Below, in pieces: positions 23,240 to 35,917 of a stretch of DNA of 64,000 nt (the stretch's first letter is position 1; the number at the start of each line of letters is the position of its first letter). The notes beneath the pieces are model-generated. The model was not told where the DNA came from and did not search any database. It was given only the letters and a program-made list of their open reading frames with translations. The stretch is from Cryptomeria japonica (taxonomy: Eukaryota > Streptophyta > Pinopsida > Cupressales > Cupressaceae). A program made the position numbers and the translations under genes. The DNA is taken from positions 608,194,209 to 608,258,208 of the forward strand of contig NC_081413.1 of NCBI RefSeq assembly GCF_030272615.1. The letters are read 5' to 3'.

Positions 23240-25963
23240 ATGGCATCATCATCTAAGCAAGTAGAGAGACTTATGATAACTTCTAAACCTATGGAGACTA
23301 TGGAATCTGATCAAATAATATCTTACAATTCTTTGTCTCAAGTTACTGATGGTGTTATTATAAATAGTGATTTATCTAGTTACATTGACTGCAAAATCGA
23401 AGATTTAGGATCATTATCAATTTACTCTCAACTGAAATCCTTGTGTGATAAAAGCAGCAAAATCAAACCCGAGTTCATTAAGGTTTATGAAAAGGGTTTT
23501 CACAATGCGATGTATTTTCTTGAAGAATTTGAAGAGGAACATGTTAGGATAATTCTTAGTCATTTGCATGGTGAAAATATGTACCTTGAAAGGTTGCACA
23601 CAATCACTAAGGAAGCAATCCATGCTATGACTAGTTTTTGGCAAACCGGTGAAGTTCTAAAGTTGAGAAGGATTTCAAAAGAGACTATGACTGCATTAAC
23701 TCGGACCACCTTTGGTGGACGTGCATTTTCAATTAATAACATTGAGGAATTAATAGTTAGACTGGCTACTATGGTCATTAGGTATAGGATATTTTATTCC
23801 AGTAGAATGAACAATGTGCCATCTGCAACTGTGCATACAACTTACAGGATGATTACTGAGAATGCAAATTATGACCTATGTGAGGCTATAAGGAGTCAAT
23901 TGATGTTGAAACTGCAATCAATTAACAAAGACAACAATTAAAAGTTCAAATTTGGTCAATTATTGATTGGTCTATTCTTTTGCTTTCAGAATTTCCTACC
24001 AGGAATTGGTGACATTCAATGGTCAAAAGACCTACCGGTAACTACTCAAATCAAGAACAACATTAAGGTTGTATAAGATATTTTAATTAATTCCAAAAGA
24101 AGATGAGCATGAGGGTAAGGCTACCTGAAGATGTGGTGAAACACTTTGCAAAAGACACCTCTCAACAGGGTATTCCCATTAATGCTTTATCTTACAAACC
24201 TATGACTAATTTTGAGAGAACTGTAAAAACATTAGGGAGGAATAGGTTTCATAATGTGAAAGAATGTTTTGATTCATTTGATGAAGATCAAAAGGAACAA
24301 ATTGTTCAAAAGGTAATCAACCACTTATGTCAATACAATCGATTGCCTCGGGATCTTAAAGATGATATTTCTGATTCTTTGTATCCTATTCTTACAAATA
24401 AGTGGGAAGTGGTTGTTGAACAAGATCAAGAAATAATTGATAGTACTTTCATTCAATATTTTCCTGAATTGTCTAGAGATGAATTATCAGTATTGGTCGA
24501 TAAATTCAAAGGATAGTTTCATTTTAAGGCAAGAAGATTGATGTTAATGAATGGGAAGATGTAATCTATTGAAGTTGAAACTAATAAGATAGCTAGAAAT
24601 ATTCAATTGATGCATAAGCAAATAAAGTCTCATAAGACTAATCAAACAGAGATTGGAGAACAACCGGAGGTAGATGAAGAAGAAATTATTGCACCAGATA
24701 TTGTCTATCCTATTAAGCATAAGGATGGCACTACTTCTCTACCGGTTATCTTTGTAGATGATATTCAGGACACCATTGATTTATTTGGCAATATCATTGA
24801 ACCAATTAAGCAACCATTAAAGCCATCGGTCATTGTTGTTACACAGGAAAAAGTAGTTGAAGCATCGATAATTTAACCTAGTGTGGATATTCCACCTCCA
24901 CCAAAAAAAGATCACCAAGTGGAAACTCAATTGCCACCAGTTACAACGGTTACTTAGGAGAAACAAACAAAGGAAAAAAGAAAAGAAAGAGAAACCTGAG
25001 AAAGAGGTTGAATTGAAGGCATCTGAATAGAAAAAGGAGGAAGAGAAAGAGAAAACAGAGGAGAAAAGACCAGCTGAAAATAAAAAAACAATAGTTAAGC
25101 AACAAATTGATGATGAAGATGACTCAATAGGCATCAAAGGGCCTATAGATGTAGAAAATATGAGTGCATCTGAACTCATGGAGATTGCAACAGTGATGCA
25201 ATCTAGAGCTCAAAAGAAAAGATTAAAAGAACAGAGGAAGGAAGTAGAAACAATTCAAACTGTCATTGAGATTCTGTCCAGTCTTCTACCAGAGACTGAC
25301 ATTGGAAACTTGTCAACTCCTATTGGAAAGCTTGGCCAATTGGTTGTTGATGCTTCTGACCAACTAAAGTCCCTTGAAGAAGTTGCTCAGACTTTAACTG
25401 AGAAGAATTACAGAAAGAAAAGAGGAGAGAAAATAATGAAAGATATTGATACAGGGAAGATTGCTTTATCCCTGAATAAAGATCTTTTGAGGATTGCTAT
25501 TGAAACAGGAGGAAGGATACTAGCCTATATATCTAATGTCTTATTTTTATATACTGATTTTATTAAGAGGCGAGAAGAGACAGGACAAGAACTAGCAAAG
25601 ATATGTACTACCTACATACCTTTACAAGATTCAGCCTTAGCATTTGACAAATCAGTTGATGATTTGCAAAATCAGTTGGATATCTATGATTGTGAACATG
25701 CTAAGAGACTCTGATCCCTGAAGGAACTCAAGAATCTATTGAGACGCAAAGTGGACATCTTGCAATGGCCATATAGGGATACATAAGTTGTTTTGGCTAC
25801 TCCAGAGATGAGCATAGTAGATGTGATGGGAGAATTCGCTGCACAGGTTATGACAACCATAGAGATCGCTGAAACCTTATTGGAAACATGGGAAAATGAT
25901 TTTTCTCAGATGAAGATCACTTTTAGTGACATTTTCTTGAAAATGGCAGTGAACACTCCTTGA
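23240..25963 (+). pseudogene. A ORF-X: large protein of unknown function
   Basis: Own ATG at 23240 (M-A-S-S-S-K-Q-V-E-R-L). The first part is open to 23940 and holds a helical core with ITKEAIHAMTSFWQTGEV, LATMVIRYRIFYSSRMN and YDLCEAIRSQLMLKLQSI. A K/E/P-rich middle and a C-terminal helical part (25160-25714, M-S-A-S-E-L-M-E-I-A) follow, ending I-T-F-S-D-I-F-L-K-M-A-V-N-T-P then TGA 25961. Stops and frame changes occur near 23939, 24076, 24513, 24875 and 25000. No enzyme, transmembrane or zinc motif is seen. About 470 bp present in B are missing near 24160. It is not a shadow ORF: B and C carry homologues in sense. Function unknown. Confidence 0.8.
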
Positions 25964-26219
25964 TAAAGACTCTTACATTTTTGTATATGTAAACTTTTGA
26001 TGCAAATTTTGCTATATATATGTGTGTGTGTGTGTGTGTATTTTACTTTTCAATTTGGCATTGTTGTCAAAGGGGGAGTAGAAATATGTATGTGTTGTGA
26101 GAATTTTGTATGTATTGTTAAGGGGCAGTAGAAATATATTTGTACAATTTTTGTAAGCACACTTAGTTGTAAAGATATAAAATTTTCTAAGTGTTGCCAT
26201 CAATGCCAAAGGGGGAGAT
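25964..26219 (+). other. A 3' untranslated region with three polypurine tracts
   Basis: CAAAGGGGGAGTA (26068-26080), TAAGGGGCAGTA (26119-26130) and AAAGGGGGAGAT (26208-26219), the last abutting the 3' LTR after TTGCCATCAATGCC. A TG microsatellite lies at about 26019-26039. Confidence 0.8.
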
Positions 26220-27364
26220 TTTTAGCTTGATGATGATTGTAATGGATGACTTCATGTGTTGTCATTGATGGAACATGTATACACACACATATGTTCACAT
26301 TGTCATAGTCATCTTAGTTAAGACAAACCGGTATTACTCCTAAAGTCCCTTGTATTGCAAAATCTGTATTATATGTATAGTAAAGTCTAAATGGTTTAGA
26401 GGGTGTCTAACTAGTATATTTAGACAACCGGTATATGCAGGAATGGCTTGACACTAGCTTGGAGATTCAGCGCAGACCATCAAAGAAGCAAATCGACGAC
26501 AATCAATTAATGTGTTGAATGTGGTTAACTCTTAACCGGTATCAATGTTCCAACCGGTATTCATTGATTGTGTGATGACTTATCATCGGTCGTGATGAGT
26601 TATCCCTAACCGACAGATTTGGTGGCAATTTGTGATGAGTTATGTTAGATTGTCCAAATACACTGCACCTAGGAAATTGTGATATTATTCTGGAGTCGAC
26701 ATGAAAGCTAATGTCTATATAATGACACTATGATGAACTATTTTTTTCATGATGTGAGATAGAAGTGTTAAGTTGTTGAAGGCGTTGTAGAGTATGTCAG
26801 TTATGTAGTTTTGAGTGAGCAAAAGAGGATCTATTCAAGAAAGTTTTGCTACTTCTAGATCACACCACCTATTGTTTTATAATCACTACAACAGTCAAAT
26901 CCCCTAACCAGGCAAGCTCTAACAAGATTCATTGTAAAACTCTAACAAGGTGATCCATTAGTTTGGATTCTGAAATCCTCTACCAAGGTTACTCCTAACA
27001 GGGTACTACCTTTAACAGGGTATAGCTCCTAACATGGCTTTGGGATCTTTAACATGATTCGCTCCTAGCAAACCACTTTTGTAGACCTTAACCGGATAGT
27101 TATCTATTACTGTAGATAGTTAACTTGTGAGTCCCATCTCACCATGGTTTTTCCCAGTTGGGTTTTCCACGTATAAACACTTGTGTTATGGTGGATGGTT
27201 ACTTGTTGTGGATGCCTTAATATCATTTTGGATTGCATGCATGGTGTTTAGTAAACTTGTTAAGTATCTCTATCAGTCAGTGTCTAAAGTGGTATTGTTT
27301 TTGTTGTCACTGATTCACCCCCCCCCCCCCCCCCCGCCCCTCTCAGTGGTTTATAAGTCTATCA
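26220..27364 (+). repeat. A 3' LTR
   Basis: 1145 bp. The first bases are TTTTAGCTTG where the 5' copy has TGTTGGTTTG, so the TG terminus has mutated. It has a C-18 run at 27318-27335. It ends CTATCA next to the TTAGA duplication. Confidence 0.92.
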
Positions 27365-27555
27365 TTAGACACCCACTAAATCGTTTGAACTTCACTATAC
27401 ATATAATTCCAGTTTTACAATACAAAGGACTTAGGAGTAACACCCGTTTGTCTTTAACTAAGATGACCATTACAATGTGAACATATGTGTGTGTATACAT
27501 GTGCCATCAATGACAACACATGAAGTCATCCATTACAATCATTATCAAGCCAACA
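27365..27555 (-). repeat. B 3' LTR, proximal part
   Basis: The first 186 bp (element sense) of B's LTR after the TTAGA duplication. It matches 33769-33957 and ends CCAACA beside the polypurine tract. Confidence 0.92.
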
Positions 27556-27801
27556 ATCTTCCCCTTTGGCATTGATGGCAACACTTAGAAAATTTCACAG
27601 CTTTACAACTAAGTGTGCTTACAAAAATTGTACAAACATATTTCTATATCTACTCCCCCTTAACAATAAAGTTCTATACATACAAACAATTTCACAACAC
27701 ATACATATTTCTACTCCGCCTATGACAACAATGTCAAATTGAAAAGTAAAATACATATATATTAGATCAAAATTTGCAGCAAAAACTACATATAAGTCTT
27801 T
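27556..27801 (-). other. B 3' untranslated region with polypurine tracts
   Basis: Element-sense AAAGGGGAAGAT (27556-27567) after TTGCCATCAATGCC, plus AAGGGGGAGTAG (about 27650-27662) and GTCATAGGCGGAGTAG (about 27711-27726), the same three positions as in A. Confidence 0.8.
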
Positions 27802-30800
27802 TCAAGGAGTGTTCATTGCAATTTTCAAGAAAATACCACTGAAAGAAATCTTCATTCTAGAAAAATCATTATCCCATGTTTCTAGTAATGTCTCAGTGAT
27901 CTCAATGCTTGTTATTACTTGTGGAATGAACTCTTCCATATCATCTATTCTGCTCATTTCAGGGTTGATAGAACCACTTCTGCATCTCTATATGTTGTAG
28001 TTTGTCCACTTTCGATCTCAACTGGTTCTTGAGTTTATTCAGGGATCGGAGTCTCTTAGCCTACTCACAATCATAGATATCTAATTGATTTTGCAAATCA
28101 TCAACTGATTTGCCAAATGCTAAGGTTGATTCCTTTAAAGGTATGTAGGCAGTACATATCCTTTCCAATTCCTATTCTATCTCTTCTTGCTTCTTCTTCA
28201 AATCAAAAAAGAAAAATGAAATGTTAGAGGTATAGGCTAGTATCCTTCCTCTAGTCTCAATAGCATGCCTTAAAGATCTTTGTTGACAGATAGAAAAATC
28301 TTCCCTTTGTCAATAGTTGACACAAGTTGCTCTCCCCTCTTCTTCTTGTAATTCTTCTCAGCTAAAGTCTAAGCAGCTTCTTCAAGATACTTCAATTGGT
28401 CAGAAGCATCAGCAACAAACTAGCCAAGCTTACCAATAGGGGTTATCAAATTTCCAGTGTTAGTCTCTCGTAGAAGACTTGACAAAATCCCAATGATAGT
28501 TTGAATGGTTTCTGCTTCCTTCCTCTAATCTTTCCATATTTTCTTTTGAGCTCAAGATTGCATCACAAAAGCAATCTCCAGGAGTTCAAATGCACTCATA
28601 TTTTCTACATCTATAGGCCCTTTGATGCCTATTGAGTCATCCTCATCATCAATTTGTTGTATTGCCTTTTCTTTTTCCTTTTCATTTGTCTTCTTTGACA
28701 TCTTTTCCTCTGTTTTCTCTTTCTCTACATCCTTTTTTCCTTTCAGGTTCCTTTACTTCAACCTCTTTCTCAGGTTTCTCTTTCTCTATCTCAATTTTTT
28801 CTTTCCTGTGAAACTGTAGTAACCTGTGGGAGTTAAGTATCACCTTGTTGTTCTTTCTCTCATGGCAGTGGAACAACCACACTAGATTCGTTAACCGGTG
28901 CATAAACTACTTTCTGTGTATCAGAAATGACCGGTTGCAGTACAAATTCTTAGGTGGTTCAATGATATTGTCAGTTGTATCAATGGTGTCCTGAATTGCA
29001 TCAATATCATCAACAAATAAAATAACCGGTGGAGAAGTTGTATCATCCTTATCTGGTGCAATATTCTCTTCAACATTTAACTCTCATAGAGTCTCTGTAT
29101 GTAATTTCAATTGCTCACACAAACTGTGGATATCCTTAGCAATTATGTGGGTATCATCTTCAACAAATTGTATCTTTCTAGCTAATAGCTTCAATCTTCT
29201 TGCCTTAAAGTGAAATTGTCCTTTGAATTTATCAAGTAATGTTAACAATTCATCTCTAGATAAATCAGAAAAATATTGAATGAAAATTCTATCAATAATT
29301 TCTTGGTCTTCATCAATGGCCACTTTCCACAAATTTACAAGAATAAAATATAAAGAATCAGAGACAACCTTTTCAATATCCTGAGGTAACTGATTGAATT
29401 GGCACAAATGATTAATTACCTCTTGAACAACTTATTACTTCTGTCCATCATCAAAAGAATCAAAATACTCTTACATTATCAAACCTTTTCCTCTCTAATG
29501 CCTTTAAAGTCCTCTCGAAATCAATCATAGGTTTGAAAGATATAACATTAATTGGAGTACTTTCCTTTGAAATTTCTCCTACTGATTTGGCCTTCTTACC
29601 AGTTGCTTTCAAATTCTTAGGCTCCTCTTCAGTATCAGTGTCTTCAGATTCTTCTTGAATAATAAGTTCTATGCCTCTCTTCTTCATTGTAGTCTATTTT
29701 TTTACATACACTTGGTGTCGGTTCCTTCTTGACTTGTACACTTCTTGTTACTCTTATATTGGTTGATATTGAAGGTGCTTGCTCAACCTTTTTCTTCTTA
29801 CCTTTAGCACTACTGGGTTGAGCACTACTAGTTTGAGCAGATGTTGTTTGCTCCTCGAATGTTCCCATTCTTTTCTTCTTCTTATCCACTAGAGATGCCA
29901 AATGATTATTGGCATAACCGATCAACAAGTCATAATTGACTTCATAACTCATATCTTCCATTTCATCTTCCATGGGTTCAATGGCTTCCATGAGACAAAA
30001 GTTTGTGGTGACTGTGAAACAGATGTCTTTTGCAAAGTGTTTCACCACATCTTCAGGTAGCTTCATTCTCATGCTCATTTTCTTGTGAAATTCATTGAAA
30101 TATGTATTCATGGCCACAAGAAATGTGTTCTTTATAGCCTTAATGTTGTTCTTGATTTGAGTAGTTATCAGTATGTCCTTCGACCATTGAATATCATCGT
30201 TTCCCAATAGGAAATTCTAAAAATAGAAGAATAGACCAATCAATAGTTGACCAAATTTGAACTTTTGACTACTGTCTTTCTTAATTGATTGTAGGTTCAA
30301 CATCAATTGAATCCTTATTGCCTCACATAAGTCATAATCTACATTCTCAATAATCATCATGTAAGATGTATGCACAACAACAGATGCAACACTGTTCATT
30401 CTACTAGAATAAAATATCCTATAACCAATAACCATAGTTGCAAGTCTAACCGCTGGGTCTTTAACGTTGTTGACTAAAAATGCACATCTGTCAGAGGTGG
30501 TCTGAGTTAATGCAGTCACAATCCCTTTTGAAAATTTCCTTAGCTTTGGAACTTCACCGGTTTGCCAAAAACTAGTCATAGTATGAATTGCTTCCTTCGT
30601 AATTGTGTGCGACCTGTTGAGATACATATTCTTTCCATGCACATGACTAAGAATTATCCTAACATGTTCCTCTTCAAAATCTTCAAGGAAATATGCCGCA
30701 TTATGAAAACCTTTTTCATAAACCCTAATGTACTTGGGTTTGATTTTGCTGCTTTTATCACACAAGGATTTGAGTTCAAAATAAATTGATAATGATCATA

Positions 30801-30966
30801 AATCCTCAATTTTGCAGTCAATATAACTGGATAAATCACCTTTTATTATAACACCGTCAGGTACTTGAGACAAACAATTGTATGATACTATTTTATCAGA
30901 CTCCGTAGTCTCCATAGGTTTAGAAGTGATCATAAGTCTCTCTACTTGCTTAGATGATGATGCCAT
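27802..30966 (-). pseudogene. B ORF-X, fuller copy
   Basis: ATG at 30966 (M-A-S-S-S-K-Q), aligned with A. The core runs 30765-30217 with ITKEAIHTMTSFWQTGEV, LATMVIGYRIFYSSRMN and YDLCEAIRIQLMLNLQSI. It continues after a TAG (about 30216) with W-S-K-D-I-L-I-T-T-Q-I-K and M-S-M-R-M-K-L-P-E-D-V-V-K-H-F-A-K-D. Next comes a region absent from A: C-L-M-E-A-I-E-P-M and a Ser/Thr/Lys-rich linker to about 29560. The C-terminal part is badly broken down to TGA 27802. Frameshifts occur near 29690 and 29440. Homology with C in the A-deleted region shows that A lost it, rather than B gaining it. Confidence 0.8.
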
Positions 30967-31455
30967 TTTAAATAAACTCGATTTGAGAGTGATTAATCAA
31001 ATGAATACCTTATTCTCTTTGTGTTGGTAGGGTTTTTGTTTGCTCTCTCAATTACACACTCATTTCGCCTTCTCCAATCTTTGAATTCAATTTGGCGTAT
31101 GATCCGCAACACAAATCCGTCTTCAATCAACTAGAAATTCTCTTTTTCACTTTGCAGGTGCTCAAGAACTCTTCTTCTAATGAAATTAGGTAAGAATAAC
31201 TTCATAAAAATCACTTTTTTACCAACTGCATTAAATTCACAACTGATAGGGTAACAAAACCTAATATACTGCTCAATAAAACTTCACAATACTGACGGGT
31301 ATATAACCGGTTGACAATCTTTTGAAAAACCGATAGACAATGATATCAAGAATTCTCACAAAAAAGCTCAAAATGCAAAACTTTCTTACCACACATTCTT
31401 CAAGGGGTTCAGAAGTAGATTTACCACTATGCTCCTCTTAGTCTCGTTGAAAGGC
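30967..31455 (-). other. B spacer between gag and ORF-X
   Basis: About 490 bp. Element-sense TAAGGTATTC lies at 31012-31003, about 40 nt before the ORF-X ATG. No ORF of note. Confidence 0.6.
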
Positions 31456-32748
31456 TTAATTCACCAGTGCAGGATTCTCCATACTAGGTGAAGGATTAGG
31501 TTCTTCTGCAGGATTGTCCTTACTCTTCTTCTTCCAGATTTGGTTCATCTCCTCTCTAGTTTCCTCAATATTTACCTTTTGCTTGCCTTTCAGATCTACA
31601 AAATGGTTAACCGATTTGTTCTTTCTGGTTTTACAAAACTTTGCCATGTGTCCCGGTTTGTGACAATGATAGCAGGCCATCCCAGATGCTCTCCATGGTC
31701 TTGCATTGCCTCTTCCAGTTCTCCTTCTACAATTCATAGCCACATGACCATAATTATTACAAATGGTGCGAATCACATTAGTTACCTTTTCTATTTCATA
31801 TGGACTAAACCGGTTGACATAGGCTTTCTGCTAGTTCATGTTTCCCCAATTGTCGTAGGTTCTTCTCCGGTCACCATTAGGTCTTGGATTCATGTGAGGT
31901 GCCAAATTGTTTTCTTCATATCTACATTCAACAGATCTATGTCCATACATGTTGCATGTGTAACAATGACCTTCAAATCTTCTAGTCACATATCTAGCAT
32001 TAGTATTACAACTTGTGTTCTCATTAGGTCTGCTTATACATACATTAGCAGTATGACCAAGTTTAAGACAGTTAAAGCAAATAGGTTTGAAAACCTTCTT
32101 ACCGATAGGATTTTTGGCCTTAGGAGCGGTATTACCTCCATGCATGTTGCTCTTGGTAACGAAGGATTCTCCTTTCTCAGATGTATTGAAACCTAGTCTA
32201 GATGTGTCACCTTTCATTCTCTGAGATTGGATCTTCTCATCCAACATAGAAGAACTCTTATTGAACTTTTCAAGCTTTCCATTAATCTCAGTGAGCTCTC
32301 TGGTAAGATCTTTGTTGTATTTTGTTAGAGTCTCTCTTAGGTATGTTGCCATTTCAATATCCAGCTGCAAAGCCTCCTTCTCTTCCTTCTCTTCATGCCA
32401 ATGTTCATGCAAAGTTGCATTCTCCTTGATTTTGAAAATCTCATGATCTCTTTCTTTGATTAGGTCTTCAGTTGCCCTTCTAGCTTCAAGCTCTTGGCTC
32501 ATGTGAATGGTTAGGGATTCAAGCTCTCTGCTCAAATTTAGCTTCTCCCAATTCAAATTTTCAACTTCTTCAGCCAATGCATCAATGTTAGCCTCATTTG
32601 AAGAACTATTATCTGATATCTCCAATAGTTTCTCAGTTAGTTCTCTCCTTTTGACTTGTGAAGCTTTAAATATGACCCTTAGGGTTTCAAGCTCCTCCTT
32701 TGTAGCATCAAGCACTCTAGCCATCCCTAAGTAGCCCATATCCCCCAT
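31456..32748 (-). pseudogene. gag: B Gag: coiled coil plus four zinc knuckles, one stop
   Basis: ATG at 32748 (M-G-D-M-G-Y-L-G-M-A-R). Open for about 305 codons to TAG at 31833-31831 (a Q-K-A-Y follows, consistent with loss of CAG or similar), then open again in frame to 31456. It has a long Glu/Lys/Leu-rich coiled coil, then C-F-N-C-L-K-L-G-H-T-A-N-V-C, C-Y-T-C-N-M-Y-G-H-R-S-V-E-C, a third with the first Cys changed to Arg (R-T-I-C-N-N-Y-G-H), and C-Y-H-C-H-K-P-G-H-M-A-K-F-C. This is the best-preserved Gag of the three copies. Reading further upstream into the primer site is not needed to explain it. Confidence 0.88.
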
Positions 32749-32796
32749 GGTGGCTTTAGGGTTTCCTTCCAAGCGATTAAGCCTTAAGGAAGTTAG

Positions 32797-32808
32797 GCTC
32801 TGATACCA
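32797..32808 (-). other. B primer-binding site
   Basis: TGGTATCAGAGC on the minus strand, 2 nt from the LTR; a full match to the initiator-Met primer motif. Confidence 0.9.
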
Positions 32809-32810
32809 AT

Positions 32811-33957
32811 TGATAGACTTATAAAGCATTGAGAGGGGGGTGAATCAATGACAGCAAAAACAAAACCACTTTAAACACAGGCCGATAATGGCGGTTAACT
32901 AACTTGCTAAATACTATGCATGCAATCCAAAATGATATTAAAGTATCCACAATAAGTAAAATATCCACCATAACACAAGTATTTATACATGGAAAACCTA
33001 ACTGGGAAAAACCATGGTGAGATGGGACTCACAAGTTAACTATCTGCAATAATAGGTAACTGACCAGTTAGGGTCTACAAAATGCTCTACTAGGAGCGAA
33101 TACTGTTAAAGATCTCAAAAGCCATGTTAGGAGTTATACCCTGTTAAAGGTAGTACCTTGTTAGGAGCAACCTCGATAGAGGATATCAAAATCCAAACTA
33201 ATGGATCACCTTGTTAGAGGATTTGTACAAAAAGATTATTAGAGCTTACCCTGCTAGGGAATTTGACTGTTGTAGTGATTAAAAAACAACAGGTAGGGAT
33301 GATCTAGTAATAGCACATTTTGCTGGTATAGATCCTCTTTAGCTTACTCAATACTGCATCACCAACTTACTTCTACAATTCGCAACAACTTGAACTTATA
33401 ACATCAACTATATCTTGTATCATCATCATACAAAAATAGATGAGCAAAATGTCATTATATAGACATTAGATTTCATGTTGGCTCAGGAACCATATCACAA
33501 TTTTGTAGGTGTAGTGTATCTAGATAATTTAACATAACACATCACATATTGCCACCAAATCTATCGGTTAGGGATAACTCATCACGACCGGTGATAACTC
33601 ATCACACAATCAGTGAATACCAGTTGGAACACTGATACCGGTTAAGAGTTAACCTCTTCCAACTCATAGACCAATTGTCCTCCATTTGCTTCTTTGATGA
33701 TCTCTGCTGAATCTCCACGCTGGTGTCATGCCATTCCTGCATATACCGATTGTCTACAAATACCAGTTAGATACCCTCTAAACCATTTGAACTTCACTAT
33801 ACATATAATACCGGTTTTGCAATAGAAAGGCGTTAGGAGTAATACCGGTTTGTCTTTAACTAAGATGACCATTACAATGTGAACATATGTGTGTGTATAC
33901 GTGTTCCATCAATGACAACACACGAAGTCATCCATTACAATCATCATCAAGCCAACA
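32811..33957 (-). repeat. B 5' LTR
   Basis: 1147 bp, uninterrupted. In element sense TGTTGGCTTGATGATG...CTATCA. It contains the undisturbed target site of A near 33768 and the TATA-like box at 33455-33461. Confidence 0.93.
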
Positions 33958-34057
33958 ATATCTTGTGAAGTGGAAGGACAGACCAATTGAAGATTCATCT
34001 TGGATTTCTCAGGTAGAGGTAGACCACCTTGGTTTCCCTCTGACCCCGACAAAGTGA
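33958..34057 (+). pseudogene. pol: G1 chromodomain, second half
   Basis: After the ATATC duplication the frame gives L-V-K-W-K-D-R-P-I-E-D-S-S-W-I-S, the C-terminal half of a chromodomain with the W-K and the D/E-x-x-W aromatic positions. It ends at TGA 34055, only 31 bp before the 3' LTR. Together with 19022-19280 this fixes the orientation and the exact insertion point of B. Confidence 0.9.
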
Positions 34058-34087
34058 GAGGCTCACTTTTTAATAACCTCAGATGTT

Positions 34088-34976
<889 letters not shown>

Positions 34977-34981
34977 GACCT

Positions 34982-35912
34982 ATTTGGACCTATGTTGTAT
35001 TTATGTTCCTTTCATAAAAAACCTTATATATAATTAAATAATTATTATTATATTAATCATATTGTTTCCTTATGATTTTCTTTAAATGTATTCCTTAAAT
35101 CAACAATGTTATAAGTAATCTGAACCAATAGGTATTAGGGCTTTGCACCTTTCAGTTGTTTTGGCCCGGGTGTCTTCTGAGGGCTCCAAAGGTTGGGTTA
35201 TTATCTTAGGTCCTATTTTTCAGTGATATCATGTTCATATTTCTATATGGGTGTTATTTATGGATGTATATGGTGTCTTATCAGTCTCTTGATATTATGT
35301 CATTACTTTCATTATGGGATTGAGCTATGTTGTGCTCTTTGATGGAAGATATAGTATTTGATGTATTATGGACGTGATTATGTATGAGATCTATGTTGAG
35401 AGACTTAATGCAATCATACTATGTTGTTAATTTGATGATGATTCATGTTTCCATATTAATCTTTGATTTCGGTATGGGTAGGCATAGTGTCATAAAGGAT
35501 AGTGGCTCTCCATGGAGGTGAAGATCCTAAGTGATTTCCAGGATAACCCATCAAGAGAGTTGACTTAATAAGTGATACCTTAATTAATGAACATAGGGGT
35601 TTGCGTAGTATTACACATTAATCAGAATAATTAATTTTTCCCCGCCCATGTCCTGAGTGCTCATATAGGCTTTGGAAGGGTTTGAGAAGATTCTTGTCCA
35701 TCTATGTGATGTTTGGAGTTGGCAGTACTTGTTTGTCCATAGGATGTTTGGAGCTGGCATAGTCAACCACCTTGTCCTCATGAAAGTTGTCTATACCACA
35801 TGTGTACCTTGGAAGGGGCCATGTGATGACACTCTTCCCTTGTGAGCACTAGTGTGATACTCTTGTGTTGTAATTTGTAAGTCCTCTAGAGTTTTCATGT
35901 GGAGTTATCCTT
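34982..35912. other. DNA between G1 and element C
   Basis: Continuation of 4062-4862 beyond the GACCT site. Contains no ORF of interest. 35460-35912 is a copy of the repeat also present in reverse at about 900-1340, and it continues beyond C at 43310. Confidence 0.45.
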
Positions 35913-35917
35913 GTTAT

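Larger units (their letters stand above)
20244..27364 (+). mobile_element. A: gag-plus-ORF-X LTR element without pol, nested in B's LTR
   Basis: LTRs at 20244-21385 and 26220-27364, perfect duplication TTAGA at 20239-20243 and 27365-27369. The same site is single (CAGTTAGATACC) in B's intact LTR near 33768. Internal content repeats that of B: primer site, Gag, spacer, ORF-X, repeated polypurine tracts. A and B belong to one family, so A is a sibling that landed in B's LTR in opposite orientation and must be younger. Compared with B it lacks about 470 bp in ORF-X. Confidence 0.93.
19281..33957 (-). mobile_element. B: gag-plus-ORF-X LTR element without pol, minus strand
   Basis: 5' LTR at 32811-33957; 3' LTR at 19281-20243 and 27365-27555, split by element A. 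A perfect duplication ATATC flanks it (19276-19280 and 33958-33962) and restores the G1 chromodomain frame. Internal order on the minus strand is primer site, coiled-coil Gag with four zinc knuckles, spacer, and ORF-X. No protease, RT, RNase H or integrase motif is present on either strand of the internal region. It resembles the class named TR-GAG (terminal-repeat retrotransposons with Gag), but ORF-X is an addition. Confidence 0.92.
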
